64,000 nucleotides of DNA, from contig NZ_BMKK01000005.1 in assembly GCF_014644295.1 (NCBI RefSeq), positions 496,001 to 560,000 on the forward strand, given 5' to 3'. This DNA is from Emticicia aquatilis. Its GTDB lineage: Bacteria > Bacteroidota > Bacteroidia > Cytophagales > Spirosomataceae. This document shows positions 8,677 to 17,172 of the stretch, in pieces (the stretch's first letter is position 1; every line of letters begins with the position of its first letter). Both the position numbers and the translations under genes were made by a program. The notes beneath the pieces are model-generated. The model did no database searches. It saw nothing but the letters and a program-made list of their open reading frames with translations, and was not told the DNA's origin.

Positions 8677-9954
8677 CTACAACCCCGTAGCCACGCTAAA
8701 GCCTCTTTTATCAACCAAGCCACTTCTGATTTTTGCTCCACGGAAAGTGGCAATTGGGTCAATTGCTCCACCTGCTTGGCGACTTGCCTCCGCCACCAAC
8801 GCTCTTGCATCGGTCAAGAAAGTATCACGCAATAATTCTTCGGCACGCAGCACATCGTTGTTTTCTTGAGCATCAGCCAATGCTACTCTATCAACCAAAA
8901 GTGCTTTTGCATAAGTCGTCAGAATCGCATTGACCGACTGTAACAAATCTTCGATTGGGTCTTTTGTGTTGTGGCTTGCATCAATCATCCATGCCAACGG
9001 CGGATTTTTTACGCTTGGGTCTTGCATTCCATCAACCAATTCGTTGAAAATCAAGAAGAATTGGTAAGGTTTAATACTTCCCGTTGTCAAATCATCATCG
9101 CCGTACATTGAGCCATTGAAGTGAAACCCACCGAGACGACCGAAGTGCATCAAGCGTCCAACAATTTGTTCGATGTTTGTGTTTGGCAAATGATGACCCA
9201 AATCTACCAAAACTTGGGCATTTTTTCCCACCGTTTGGCAAAGCGAATACGAAGTTCCCCAATCAGGAATCACCATTGAGTAGAAATGCGGCTCGTAAGG
9301 CTTGTATTCAATCAACATCGTCCAATCATCAGGCATTGATTTGTAAATACTTGATAATGAATCGCTTGTACGTTGATACGCACTTCTCAAATGCGATTGT
9401 CCAGGGAAGTTCGAGCCATCAGCCAACCAAACTGTAAGCACCTTAGAATCAAGCATTTTACCATATTCTACGCACTGAATATTGTGTTCGATGGCCAAAT
9501 CACGCACCTCGCTTTTGGTGTGCGAAAGCGAGCCAAATTTATACGAATACGGTTGGTCTTTTTGGTCTTGAAAAGTATTGGAGTTTACCGAGTCAATCGT
9601 CAAATCATTGGCTTTCAATAATTGTTTGATAGCATTGGCATCCGATGGAATATCCCAAGGAATATGCAACGAAATCGAGTTTGATGAGCGATTTAGTTGG
9701 TGAATCAGACCTACATCTTCGATTTTTTCTTCTAAATTTCTTGGCTCGCCACCATTCGGAAAACGCCCGAAGCGAGTGCCACCCGTACCCAAAGCCCAAC
9801 TCGGAATAGCTACTTGAAAAGCCTTAATTTTATCAATAATTGTTTGAATATCAATACCTTTACGGTCGAGGAGTTCTGTCAAATATGCCAATCTAAACTG
9901 GTGGTCGGCCTGTAATTTTTCGTTATGCTGTTGAATAATATCGTTACTGAGCAT
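8677..9954 (-). CDS. L-rhamnose isomerase, Pseudomonas stutzeri type
   Basis: This converts L-rhamnose to L-rhamnulose (and related rare sugars). It is 425 residues from the ATG at 9954; a TTG three codons earlier is less likely. The metal ligands of the xylose-isomerase-like barrel are present: Glu216 and Lys218 in MLIEYKPYEPHF, Asp251 and His254 in VLVDLGHHLPN, His278 in GGFHFNG, Asp286/Asp288 in YGDDD and Asp325 in AWMIDASHN. The spacing closely matches P. stutzeri RhaI (Glu219, Asp254, His257, His281, Asp289/291, Asp327). No rhamnulokinase, aldolase or transporter gene is nearby, so the rest of the pathway must be elsewhere. Confidence 0.9.
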   Translation of the reverse strand: MLSNDIIQQHNEKLQADHQFRLAYLTELLDRKGIDIQTIIDKIKAFQVAIPSWALGTGGTRFGRFPNGGEPRNLEEKIEDVGLIHQLNRSSNSISLHIPWDIPSDANAIKQLLKANDLTIDSVNSNTFQDQKDQPYSYKFGSLSHTKSEVRDLAIEHNIQCVEYGKMLDSKVLTVWLADGSNFPGQSHLRSAYQRTSDSLSSIYKSMPDDWTMLIEYKPYEPHFYSMVIPDWGTSYSLCQTVGKNAQVLVDLGHHLPNTNIEQIVGRLMHFGRLGGFHFNGSMYGDDDLTTGSIKPYQFFLIFNELVDGMQDPSVKNPPLAWMIDASHNTKDPIEDLLQSVNAILTTYAKALLVDRVALADAQENNDVLRAEELLRDTFLTDARALVAEASRQAGGAIDPIATFRGAKIRSGLVDKRGFSVATGL

Positions 9955-10089
9955 CTTCGTCAATGATTAATGTTGAATGATAAATGTTTAATTCGGTTCG
10001 ACGTTTTACTAATTTTTTCAAAAAACAGACTGCAATTTTCTCTCAAAAAAACAATAAAACTATCCTGTACTTGCCTGTGTATTTTGTCC

Positions 10090-10758
10090 TTATTCCCCTT
10101 TAGGAGTTAGGGGTTTTCGATACTCTCTTGTCCAATTAATTGCTCCGAAAAGTGCAATTACACAAAAAATGGCATATAATAACGAGTATAACTTCACCTC
10201 TTTCACAAAATACATATAAGTGCTTATGATGTCAATGGCCAGCCACATCCACCACGCTTCAACTTTTTTTCTGATGAGTAGAAATGTAGCAAAAATACTC
10301 ATGACAGTCGTGAACGAATCCATGTACGGAAAAGCACTTGGTTTGCTGAAAAGTTGCGGAATTAGCTCGCTCAAATTCTTGGCAAAGGTGCCGAGCAAAT
10401 AAGTACAAACTAAGCCAACTGCCGAATAGACAGCAAACTGCTTCAAAGATAACTGACTGATTTTCAACTCATTTTTTAAGTTAGCTTCTTGCTCTTTCGG
10501 AAATTTCCATTGCCAAAAACCTATGATATTTGTAATGAAAAAGAACACCTGTAAAAACATATCGGGATAAAGCTGAATCTGATAAAACATCACAAATGCC
10601 AGCACGACATTTAGCAAGCCCAACACCCAACTCCACACATTTTCACGTACCGACAATATAACTGCCACCAAACCAGTAAGCGTTGCGTAAAATTCAAGGT
10701 AGCTCATTTTTACCCCTAAAAACTCAAAAAAGATATTATTGATGTCGAAGAAATTCAT
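10090..10758 (-). CDS. pnuC: PnuC-family vitamin precursor transporter
   Basis: This 222-residue membrane protein has about seven helices and PnuC hallmarks (SVRENVWSWVLGLLNVVL, then FITNIIGFWQW). PnuC proteins carry nicotinamide riboside, or thiamine/riboflavin in related branches, across the inner membrane; the substrate here is not readable. The last residues, KPLTPKGE, and the TAA stop are encoded within the CCCC...GGGG repeat at 10095-10117. The C-terminus therefore looks rewritten by a dispersed repeat. The hxlR gene ends 4 bases upstream. Confidence 0.85.
   Translation of the reverse strand: MNFFDINNIFFEFLGVKMSYLEFYATLTGLVAVILSVRENVWSWVLGLLNVVLAFVMFYQIQLYPDMFLQVFFFITNIIGFWQWKFPKEQEANLKNELKISQLSLKQFAVYSAVGLVCTYLLGTFAKNLSELIPQLFSKPSAFPYMDSFTTVMSIFATFLLIRKKVEAWWMWLAIDIISTYMYFVKEVKLYSLLYAIFCVIALFGAINWTREYRKPLTPKGE
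10095..10117. repeat. C-rich/G-rich palindromic repeat inside the pnuC 3' end
   Basis: CCCCTTTAGGAGTTAGGGG begins at 10095 and is followed by TTTT. It shares the CCCCTTTAGG core with the element at 59954-60036 and, in opposite orientation, CCTAAAGGGG with the one at 44560-44607. It encodes the PnuC C-terminus. Confidence 0.6.
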
Positions 10759-10762
10759 TTGC

Positions 10763-11122
10763 TTAGTTATTTCCCATTATTTGCTTACGATGCTCAAGTC
10801 CCCAATTTCGAAGTTCAGTTATCATTTTTTCGAGCGATTTCCCGTGTTCTGTAATCGCATACTCAACCGTTGGCGGAAAAGTATCGTGAACGGTTCGCTT
10901 TACTAATTGATTTACCTCCAAATCCTTCAATTCTTTCGATAACATTCTATCCGTAATGCCATTGATGTCTTTCGAGATTTGTTTAAATCGTTTTGCCCCG
11001 AAAGTTAATGAAAGAATTATTGGCAATTTCCATTTACCATTTAATATTTCTAAAGCATCTCGCACGGGTACAATCATTTTTGTACACTCTTCTGGGTTGT
11101 GTTGTTGCTTACATTCTGTCAT
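10763..11122 (-). CDS. HxlR-family transcriptional regulator
   Basis: This 119-residue winged-helix protein is a typical HxlR/YodB member: CTKMIVPVRDALEILNGKWKLPIILSL at residues ~13-39, GAKRFKQISKDINGITDRMLSKELKDLE as the recognition region, and a C-terminal helix GKSLEKMITELRNWGLEHR. Cys5 and Cys13 near the N-terminus could sense thiol-reactive or quinone stress, as in YodB, but this is inferred. It is divergent from the DoxX-like gene across a 120-base region with palindromes, and only 4 bases precede pnuC, so the two may be cotranscribed. Confidence 0.9.
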   Translation of the reverse strand: MTECKQQHNPEECTKMIVPVRDALEILNGKWKLPIILSLTFGAKRFKQISKDINGITDRMLSKELKDLEVNQLVKRTVHDTFPPTVEYAITEHGKSLEKMITELRNWGLEHRKQIMGNN

Positions 11123-11135
11123 AATTGTATCATTT

Positions 11136-11212
11136 TAGTATTACTACCCTCAATGATAGTGCTATACAAGAGTATAGTGCTATCAGATGTATAGCAAATA
11201 TAAATAAGTTTG
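11136..11212. promoter_or_regulatory. hxlR/doxX divergent control region
   Basis: TAGTATTACTA at 11136-11146 is a perfect palindrome of the TACT/AGTA type bound by HxlR/YodB regulators. Two exact copies of ATAGTGCTAT follow at 11156-11165 and 11174-11183, 18 bases apart, so on nearly the same helix face. TAAGTTTG at 11205-11212 fits the Bacteroidota -7 element TAnnTTTG for the DoxX gene, 31 bases before its ATG. Operator assignment is inferred. Confidence 0.55.
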
Positions 11213-11242
11213 TGTCAGATTCTAAACTAAATTTTAAAATTC

Positions 11243-11614
11243 ATGAAAAAAGACAAAATTATTTACTGGGTTACTACGGGGCTTTTCGGAGCTATGATGC
11301 TTTTTAGCGGGTATAGTTATTTTGCAAATCCGCAAATGGCAGAAGGATTTAAACACATGGGTTTCCCTGATTTCTTTCGTGTAGAATTAGGGGTTGCCAA
11401 AATAATCGGAGCATTGGTATTACTTATTCCGCAGATTCCGACCAAAATCAAAGAATGGGCTTATGCTGGCTTTATTATTACTTTAATTTCGGCGGCTATC
11501 ACGCACATTAACGCTGGCGACCCTACTGCTAATGTAGTTACACCGCTCGTGATGTTAGTTATTTTGCTCGTTTCTAATTTTTACTTACCAAAAGCAAATA
11601 CAGTCACTGCGTAA
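11243..11614 (+). CDS. DoxX-like membrane protein
   Basis: This encodes 123 residues with four membrane helices (about 8-25, 46-64, 70-90 and 96-116), the size and layout of the DoxX_2/DoxX-like family. The helix II region FRVELGVAKIIGALVLL is typical. Members often accompany HxlR or other redox-responsive regulators, and this gene is divergent from hxlR. It is the likely regulated target. The biochemical role of the family is not established. A strong terminator follows. Confidence 0.85.
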   Translation: MKKDKIIYWVTTGLFGAMMLFSGYSYFANPQMAEGFKHMGFPDFFRVELGVAKIIGALVLLIPQIPTKIKEWAYAGFIITLISAAITHINAGDPTANVVTPLVMLVILLVSNFYLPKANTVTA

Positions 11615-11631
11615 TATCCCTTCAAACAAGC

Positions 11632-11669
11632 AAAAAGTGTCACCAAGTTTTTTCTTGATGACACTTTTT
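11632..11669 (+). terminator. intrinsic terminator after the DoxX-like gene
   Basis: AAAAAGTGTCA at 11632-11642 pairs with TGACACTTTTT at 11659-11669. The inner CAAG/CTTG extends the stem past one mismatch, around a T-rich loop, and TGTTTATATT follows the stem. Confidence 0.8.
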
Positions 11670-11714
11670 GTTTATATTCTTTAATACCAAAAAGGCATTA
11701 ATCATTAACAATTC

Positions 11715-14700
11715 CTATCTAATCGCCAGGGGCAAATCTATGAAGAAAGTCGTGCCTCGGTCGGTTTCGGTTTCAAACCAAATGTTTCCACCTGCGTGTT
11801 CTACGCCCCTACGGGCCATTGCCAAGCCAAGTCCTGAGCCACCAACTTTGGTCGTAAAGTTTGGAATAAATACTCGCTGACGAATATTTTCTGGAATACC
11901 CGAGCCATTATCTTGTATTTCTATGATAGCAATGTTATCATCTTCGTTTCGGTACAATCGAAGATTAATAATCGCACGTTTTTCTTTCGGCACTGACTGT
12001 ATCCCGTTGATAATCAGGTTCGTAATCACTCGACTCATAAACTGGCGGTCGCCCACAACCCACGCTTCTTTTTCTTTGATGTAGGCATTGAGCGAAATTC
12101 TTTCATCTTCAGCATACAAATCAGCCGATTTCTGAATCAACGGCACGAGGTCGAAAACCTCATTACGTGGTACAGGCATTTTGGCAAATTCTGAAAACGA
12201 ATTGGCAATTTCGCTGATATTATCAATCTGCTCGGTCAGTGAGTTTAAGGCACGAGCAATGCGTTCTTTAGTTTTCGGATTATCAACCACAATCGTGCGT
12301 TGTAATTGCTGAATCGAAAGTTTCATTGGTGTCAGCGGATTCTTGATTTCGTGAGCCACTTGCTTCGCCATTTCTCGCCATGCGGTTTGTTTTTCACTCA
12401 TCGACAACGCCACTTTACTTTCTTCCAATTTCTTCAACATTTTATTATACTCACGCATCAAAATACCAATTTCATCGTCCGAATTCCATTCTAAACGGTC
12501 GTTCAATTTATCCAAATTGGTCTTTTTCAACTTCTGAGCCACCATGCGTAGCGGATTTGTCAGAATATTCGAGGCGAAATACGATAAAATCAATAAAATC
12601 AAGAATAACCAAGCGAAAACGCTCAAAATCGAAGCCACAACATCAGTTACTTGTCGGTCGAGAGTTGGTTTGGCATCAAAAAACGGAATTCCGATTACAC
12701 CAATTGGCTTGCTATCATGCCCTTTGATGCTCATGTAGGCGGTTTTGTAATTTAAACTTCCGAGCGATTCTGATAAAAGGGCTTCGTTTTCTTTTTCTTC
12801 TATAATTCTATGGTAGGCTTCTGGATTGATAAAATTCGATAACAAACCGTATTCATAAACCAACGGTCGGGTCGTTAAATCGAGCTTTCCATCGAGGCTA
12901 TAAAAATTAATATCGAGCTTGGTATCACGAGCCAAATCATTGATTTCTTGCTCCAAAAATGCCCTACTCATGCGTTTTTGAATAAAACTTTCGAGCTGAA
13001 GCTGAACCGTTGAGGTAATATTTTTGGTGTTATCAAGGTAGCCTTTTTCTTGATTACTAATAAATGTAGAGTCGATAACGCTCAATGTAATGATAATGAC
13101 CAACAATAGCGGTAACAAAAATGCAGCATTGATATAAAGCTGTATTTTGGTAGCGAAATTGACGTTAAGATTCTTCAAACCGTACCGAATCGCATACAAA
13201 ATCATGACAACGATGATGAAAAGCACCGAAAGCAAAAACAAAAAAGAGAAATTAGAAAATAGGTTTCGCCATGCTTGGTATTTGGCCGAAATAACGATTT
13301 TTCGCCCGTTTTGACCGATTTTCCCGACGTGTTTGAAATCGTTTAGTTCAATACCTTTTTCGTAGAGCGTCGAATCCGACAAAACACTTACAGGTAATTT
13401 TCTTACGTAGTTATAGCTTCCCGAACTGAATATCAAGCGATTAGACTTGTCAAAAATGGCATAACTATAATTTTTCGTGTCGGGCGTTTGCGTGAATTTT
13501 TTATCCAGCAATAATTCAGGATAAACACTTTGGGCAAATTCATCACGGAGTTTTAAATCAAGTACAACGTACCCCACCAAACTCGCATTATCTTGAATCG
13601 GAATAAAAGCCAAATACTGTTTAATGAAGTTATTGCCTACATCATTGATAAAAAACACCGAAGGATTTGATGTTTTGTAAGAAGGCTGCTTGAAGGTTTC
13701 TTCATAAAAAGAAAGATTCTTTGAACCTTCGGTAATATCAAGCGAATTTCCGTTGCGGTCAAAGGCCAGCACTTCTGTATCGTAGCGGTCGAAGTACAAG
13801 TCAAGGTGCTTGCTCTTTACCAACTGCTGTGTTTGTTCTCGTGCGAGCGTTTGGCGAGTAATCGCCTGTCTGATTGCGGTATCCTGCCCTACGGTCTGAA
13901 TTACTCTTGTCAGTAGGCCTTCGCCCAATAAATCGTTTTCGGCCAAATATTTTTGTCCAAAATTCTGCTTATCAAAATAGTCTTTTTTCTGTTCCTCTGC
14001 TCGAATCACATACATAGCAATCAAAGCAAACACAAAAGCTCCCGTAAAGAAGTAAATCGTGGTTTTATACTTGAAACTGTATAAAAAACGTGGGTATTTG
14101 TAGAGATAAACCAACAAAAAATATAAGCCTGTCAGTACATAAATCCACTTGAATTGCTCCAAAATAGTAATGATTATCAAGCCAATTACTAAGCCAATCA
14201 ACCATTTTATGATGCCTTGTCTTGCATTTTTATTGAGTCTCAGAAACAAACTACTCAATAAGTGTATTACCAAAAAGAATATGACCGATAAAAGCAAATA
14301 AAAAACTAAGGTGGCTACCTTCAAAGCAGAGAATGAAATGCTCAGAGCAAGGTCGAGACTAAACTGCGATTTTTCGTAGATATTACAGAGATTTCGATAA
14401 CAAACAAATGTAAAAAGTACCGAAAGTATCACCAACGTAACCGAAACAATATTTTGAAAAACCTTCGGGGCTTTAAATAATTTATAATAGAGCGTTGAAC
14501 GATAAAAACTCTGCACCAAATAAACAACCAATATAAAAATAACGACTGAATTGAGCAACACATCGCCCAAAGACGGTGCTAACTCATTGACAGTCAGAAA
14601 CTTAGGATTAAACAAACTCGACTCATAGAAAATAAACGGAATACTATTAGCGAGCATCACCAAACGCACAAAAAACAAATAGAACATCAATAAAATAAAT

Positions 14701-15428
14701 GCTCGGCCAAACTGATGTTTTTTACGAAGTCGAGAAATCCAGATAATGATATAAACACCAAAAAGTAAAATACTGATAGCCAACAACAAAAGTGTGTTGG
14801 TCGGAATATTTGGTGAATTAATCTTTTCGATTTGAGGCGGAACCACCGTAAACAAAAACTTACCGTTTTCATCGTCAATGTTATAGAGACTTTTGCTACT
14901 CGGTATATTCGTTATTTCTTTAGGTTCAGTAATAAAAACCTCATGGTTGTAGCCATTCTTGAGGTAATCATTTTCGTTTCTAAACTTTCGGTAAAGATTT
15001 ATCAACGAAAAAATTTCAATCTTACTGCCTTTAAAATTGAAGGTAGTCGAATTGGTGATATATTTACCGTTTTCGGTACTTAATAATTTTGCTTGTTCGC
15101 CTTTTGTTAATTGTTGATAATCAGGCACATAACGGTGGTCAGACCAGTAAACTAACTGGCCATTGCGGAAGATATAATACGGATAAACAGTAGGTGTTTC
15201 AAGACTCAAAAAGGCATTTCCTGAAGTTTTTTGATATTGCGTAGCAACGTTTACCAACTCCCCTTTAGATACCAATATTTTCGACTTCACCCTACTCCTA
15301 ATCGAAGATATATAATGTTGCTCAGAAGCCCCGGGTGCATCTTTCTCAAAAATGAAAAAGTTTAGTGCGGCTCCTCCAAACAATACTACAGAAAGAATTA
15401 GGAAAATATGTTTTTTAAGAAACTCCAA
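11715..15428 (-). CDS. very large NtrY-like sensor histidine kinase
   Basis: This encodes 1237 residues. An N-terminal helix and extracytoplasmic domain (~30-210) are followed by about seven membrane helices (~215-480), a second periplasmic domain (~480-735), further helices near 740 and 790, a third periplasmic region and a final helix near 940. A HAMP, a HisKA (AHEIKNPLTPMKLSI, His1026) and a HATPase_c (NLIINGIQS, DNGSGIP, GGSGLGLAMARR) complete it. The frame opens at a TTG (15426-15428), with an in-frame TAA seven codons before it. It resembles NtrY-type nitrogen or envelope sensors but is far larger than usual. No response regulator is adjacent. Confidence 0.85.
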   Translation of the reverse strand: MEFLKKHIFLILSVVLFGGAALNFFIFEKDAPGASEQHYISSIRSRVKSKILVSKGELVNVATQYQKTSGNAFLSLETPTVYPYYIFRNGQLVYWSDHRYVPDYQQLTKGEQAKLLSTENGKYITNSTTFNFKGSKIEIFSLINLYRKFRNENDYLKNGYNHEVFITEPKEITNIPSSKSLYNIDDENGKFLFTVVPPQIEKINSPNIPTNTLLLLAISILLFGVYIIIWISRLRKKHQFGRAFILLMFYLFFVRLVMLANSIPFIFYESSLFNPKFLTVNELAPSLGDVLLNSVVIFILVVYLVQSFYRSTLYYKLFKAPKVFQNIVSVTLVILSVLFTFVCYRNLCNIYEKSQFSLDLALSISFSALKVATLVFYLLLSVIFFLVIHLLSSLFLRLNKNARQGIIKWLIGLVIGLIIITILEQFKWIYVLTGLYFLLVYLYKYPRFLYSFKYKTTIYFFTGAFVFALIAMYVIRAEEQKKDYFDKQNFGQKYLAENDLLGEGLLTRVIQTVGQDTAIRQAITRQTLAREQTQQLVKSKHLDLYFDRYDTEVLAFDRNGNSLDITEGSKNLSFYEETFKQPSYKTSNPSVFFINDVGNNFIKQYLAFIPIQDNASLVGYVVLDLKLRDEFAQSVYPELLLDKKFTQTPDTKNYSYAIFDKSNRLIFSSGSYNYVRKLPVSVLSDSTLYEKGIELNDFKHVGKIGQNGRKIVISAKYQAWRNLFSNFSFLFLLSVLFIIVVMILYAIRYGLKNLNVNFATKIQLYINAAFLLPLLLVIIITLSVIDSTFISNQEKGYLDNTKNITSTVQLQLESFIQKRMSRAFLEQEINDLARDTKLDINFYSLDGKLDLTTRPLVYEYGLLSNFINPEAYHRIIEEKENEALLSESLGSLNYKTAYMSIKGHDSKPIGVIGIPFFDAKPTLDRQVTDVVASILSVFAWLFLILLILSYFASNILTNPLRMVAQKLKKTNLDKLNDRLEWNSDDEIGILMREYNKMLKKLEESKVALSMSEKQTAWREMAKQVAHEIKNPLTPMKLSIQQLQRTIVVDNPKTKERIARALNSLTEQIDNISEIANSFSEFAKMPVPRNEVFDLVPLIQKSADLYAEDERISLNAYIKEKEAWVVGDRQFMSRVITNLIINGIQSVPKEKRAIINLRLYRNEDDNIAIIEIQDNGSGIPENIRQRVFIPNFTTKVGGSGLGLAMARRGVEHAGGNIWFETETDRGTTFFIDLPLAIR

Positions 15429-15560
15429 AGCTTTTTTGATAAATTATTACCATTCTTATTCATCGAAAACCATGCCAAAGACAGTTGTAAAATTTATGAT
15501 TTCGGATTTACGATTTTGGATTTACAAAAACCAGTAATAATTCTTTCTTCAGAACCCAAG

Positions 15561-15839
15561 CTAAGCTTTCGTTATCGTGAAGCCCATTCCCGAATCTGTC
15601 TCGGCGTAATCAATTTTTACCCCAATCAAATACATCAAATGACGCCTATCTATCAGCACCTTAACGCCCTCTACTTCGTAAAGTTCATCGTTTTCGGCAG
15701 CTTTATCAAGCCCCAAAAGGTATGTTGCCGAGCAGGCTCCGCCTTTCAAACCTACCCTCAGAGCATATCCTTCGGGAATCTGAGGAGAATTGAGCGTTTT
15801 TAATATTTCTGTTCGTGCTATTTCTGAAAATCTTACCAT
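15561..15839 (-). CDS. IscA/HesB-like protein lacking the C-terminal CxC
   Basis: This 92-residue A-type iron-sulfur carrier relative contains the first conserved Cys (Cys36 in GLKGGACSA) and the family strands (VEGVKVLIDRRHLMYLIGVKIDY). Where IscA/SufA/ErpA continue into an NP..CGCG tail, this protein stops at GMGFTITKA. Two of the three cluster-binding Cys are therefore absent. It cannot bind a cluster in the usual three-Cys way and may have another role. The stop is genuine, with no frameshifted CGCG in the next ~30 bases. It lies alone between the kinase and a divergent gene. Confidence 0.8.
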   Translation of the reverse strand: MVRFSEIARTEILKTLNSPQIPEGYALRVGLKGGACSATYLLGLDKAAENDELYEVEGVKVLIDRRHLMYLIGVKIDYAETDSGMGFTITKA

Positions 15840-15862
15840 GTTGCAAATATATATGAAAATCC

Positions 15863-15897
15863 AAAGGAAGACTTCGCTTAAAGCGAAGTCTTCCTTT
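15863..15897. repeat. perfect 17-bp palindrome
   Basis: Arm 15863-15879 (AAAGGAAGACTTCGCTT) and arm 15881-15897 are exact reverse complements around a single A. It lies upstream of both flanking divergent genes, so it is not a normal terminator for either. A further GCAGTCTTCCTC follows at 15905-15916. It resembles the other REP-like palindromes of the window. Confidence 0.75.
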
Positions 15898-15924
15898 ATT
15901 AATCGCAGTCTTCCTCAAAAAAAT

Positions 15925-15955
15925 TTTGAACCCGTACACACTTAGCTTACTTTTG
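15925..15955 (+). promoter_or_regulatory. Bacteroidota-type promoter
   Basis: TTTG at 15925-15928 and TACTTTTG at 15948-15955 are 19 bases apart, an exact match to the TTTG-N17-23-TAnnTTTG consensus. Transcription would start near 15962, which places the usable start codon of the next gene at 15977 rather than 15926. Confidence 0.75.
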
Positions 15956-15976
15956 CAATGGACAAAATTGAAAAAT

Positions 15977-16501
15977 ATGCAAGCTATCGTCGAATTACTA
16001 AAAATATTGATTCCAGCAGCGGCCGTTCTATACGGAATGTATCTCACGATTCAAACTTTCCTACAAAAACAATTTGAGCAGAAAGAAGTAGAAATCAAAC
16101 AAAAAACCATTGAGATAACCACGCCCATTCGCCTACAAGCCTACGAGCGTATGACACTCTTTTTGGAGCGAATCACTCCCGCCAATTTACTTATCAGACT
16201 TGGAAGCCCCGACATACAAGCCATTGATTATCAACGACTTTTATTACAAGAAATCAGAGAAGAGTTTAATCATAACCTTGCTCAGCAAATATATATTTCG
16301 CACGAATCTTGGGAGAAAATTCGTGGAGCAATGAACGATGTGGTAGCTCTGATTAATACATCAGCCGCCGAGGTTTCTTCTGATGCGACTTCGATTAATC
16401 TCTCAAAAAAAATCTTTGAAAAGGTAATCAACGAAAATCAGCAACCAACTGCCGATGCACTCAAGGCTCTGAAAGCCGAAGCCCAAAAGATGTTTTTGTG
16501 A
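15977..16501 (+). CDS. membrane-anchored protein, DUF7935-like
   Basis: This encodes 174 residues from the ATG at 15977, chosen because a consensus promoter lies just upstream. One N-terminal helix (~4-24) is followed by a basic/acidic amphipathic stretch (KQFEQKEVEIKQK) and a helical cytosolic domain with PIRLQAYERMTLFLERITPANLL. That segment is characteristic of a conserved Bacteroidota family of unknown function, DUF7935 to my recollection. It converges with the DUF421 gene. The hairpin GAACCCGC/GCGGGTTC at 16531-16551 inside that gene may end this transcript. Confidence 0.7.
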   Translation: MQAIVELLKILIPAAAVLYGMYLTIQTFLQKQFEQKEVEIKQKTIEITTPIRLQAYERMTLFLERITPANLLIRLGSPDIQAIDYQRLLLQEIREEFNHNLAQQIYISHESWEKIRGAMNDVVALINTSAAEVSSDATSINLSKKIFEKVINENQQPTADALKALKAEAQKMFL

Positions 16502-16504
16502 TAA

Positions 16505-17029
16505 TTACTGCACATCTCCCAAAGTCTTATGAACCCGCTTTTTGCGGGTTCTTGCTTTAAAATCTTCCGATAAAACACTGATATTTCCATCAACTTCGAG
16601 CATCGCTAAGTTGACTTTCTCTATGCTATCAACACCGTGTTCTCTTACGGCGGCGTCTAATTCTTGCATCGTAAAGCCTGCTCTTCTCACATTTTGTTTC
16701 TGAATCTTGCCATTATAAATCAATACAATTGGCTCTCCTTCAATAAATTTTTCGATAGGCTTAAAACGAAAAATGAGTTTTTTCAGGATATAATTTATCA
16801 CAAAGAGCGTTCCTGCTGCTACCAAACCACCCAAAAGCGAAGTATTTTCTCCAACCATTGCATTCTGTACAGCATTGCTTATCAGCAAAATAAACACCAA
16901 ATCCACCACCGAAAGCTGAGATAATTCTTTCTTACCAAAAAGCCTAATAGCCACTACTATAAAAACATATACTGCACTTGCTCGCAGCATTAAATCAAAA
17001 TATTCCGTCATTGTAGAAAAAGCTTTCAT
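16505..17029 (-). CDS. DUF421 (YetF-type) membrane protein
   Basis: This 174-residue protein has three N-terminal helices (~15-32, ~40-58, ~62-82) with the family signature VAIRLFGKKELSQLSVVDLVFILLISNAVQNAM. A C-terminal cytosolic DUF421 domain contains GEPIVLIYNGKIQKQNVRRAGFTMQELDAAVREHGV. Bacillus YetF-type proteins are linked to spore or envelope functions; the role here is unknown. It ends convergently with the DUF7935-like gene, leaving a 3-base gap between stops. Confidence 0.85.
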   Translation of the reverse strand: MKAFSTMTEYFDLMLRASAVYVFIVVAIRLFGKKELSQLSVVDLVFILLISNAVQNAMVGENTSLLGGLVAAGTLFVINYILKKLIFRFKPIEKFIEGEPIVLIYNGKIQKQNVRRAGFTMQELDAAVREHGVDSIEKVNLAMLEVDGNISVLSEDFKARTRKKRVHKTLGDVQ

Positions 17030-17172
17030 TATTTATCAAATATAAACTATCTTGAGTATAAATCAATCTCAATTTTTGGGGCTGCTTTGCTTGTTTAATG
17101 TTTTTTGATTAATATTGATATAAATTAACCTATTTTACGCAACCATTTAGCTAATAAGTACGTAATTACTCC

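Noticed and set aside
12380-12738. Plus-strand frames opposite the large kinase gene
   Set aside because: They are antisense to the HAMP/HisKA coding region and have no homology features.
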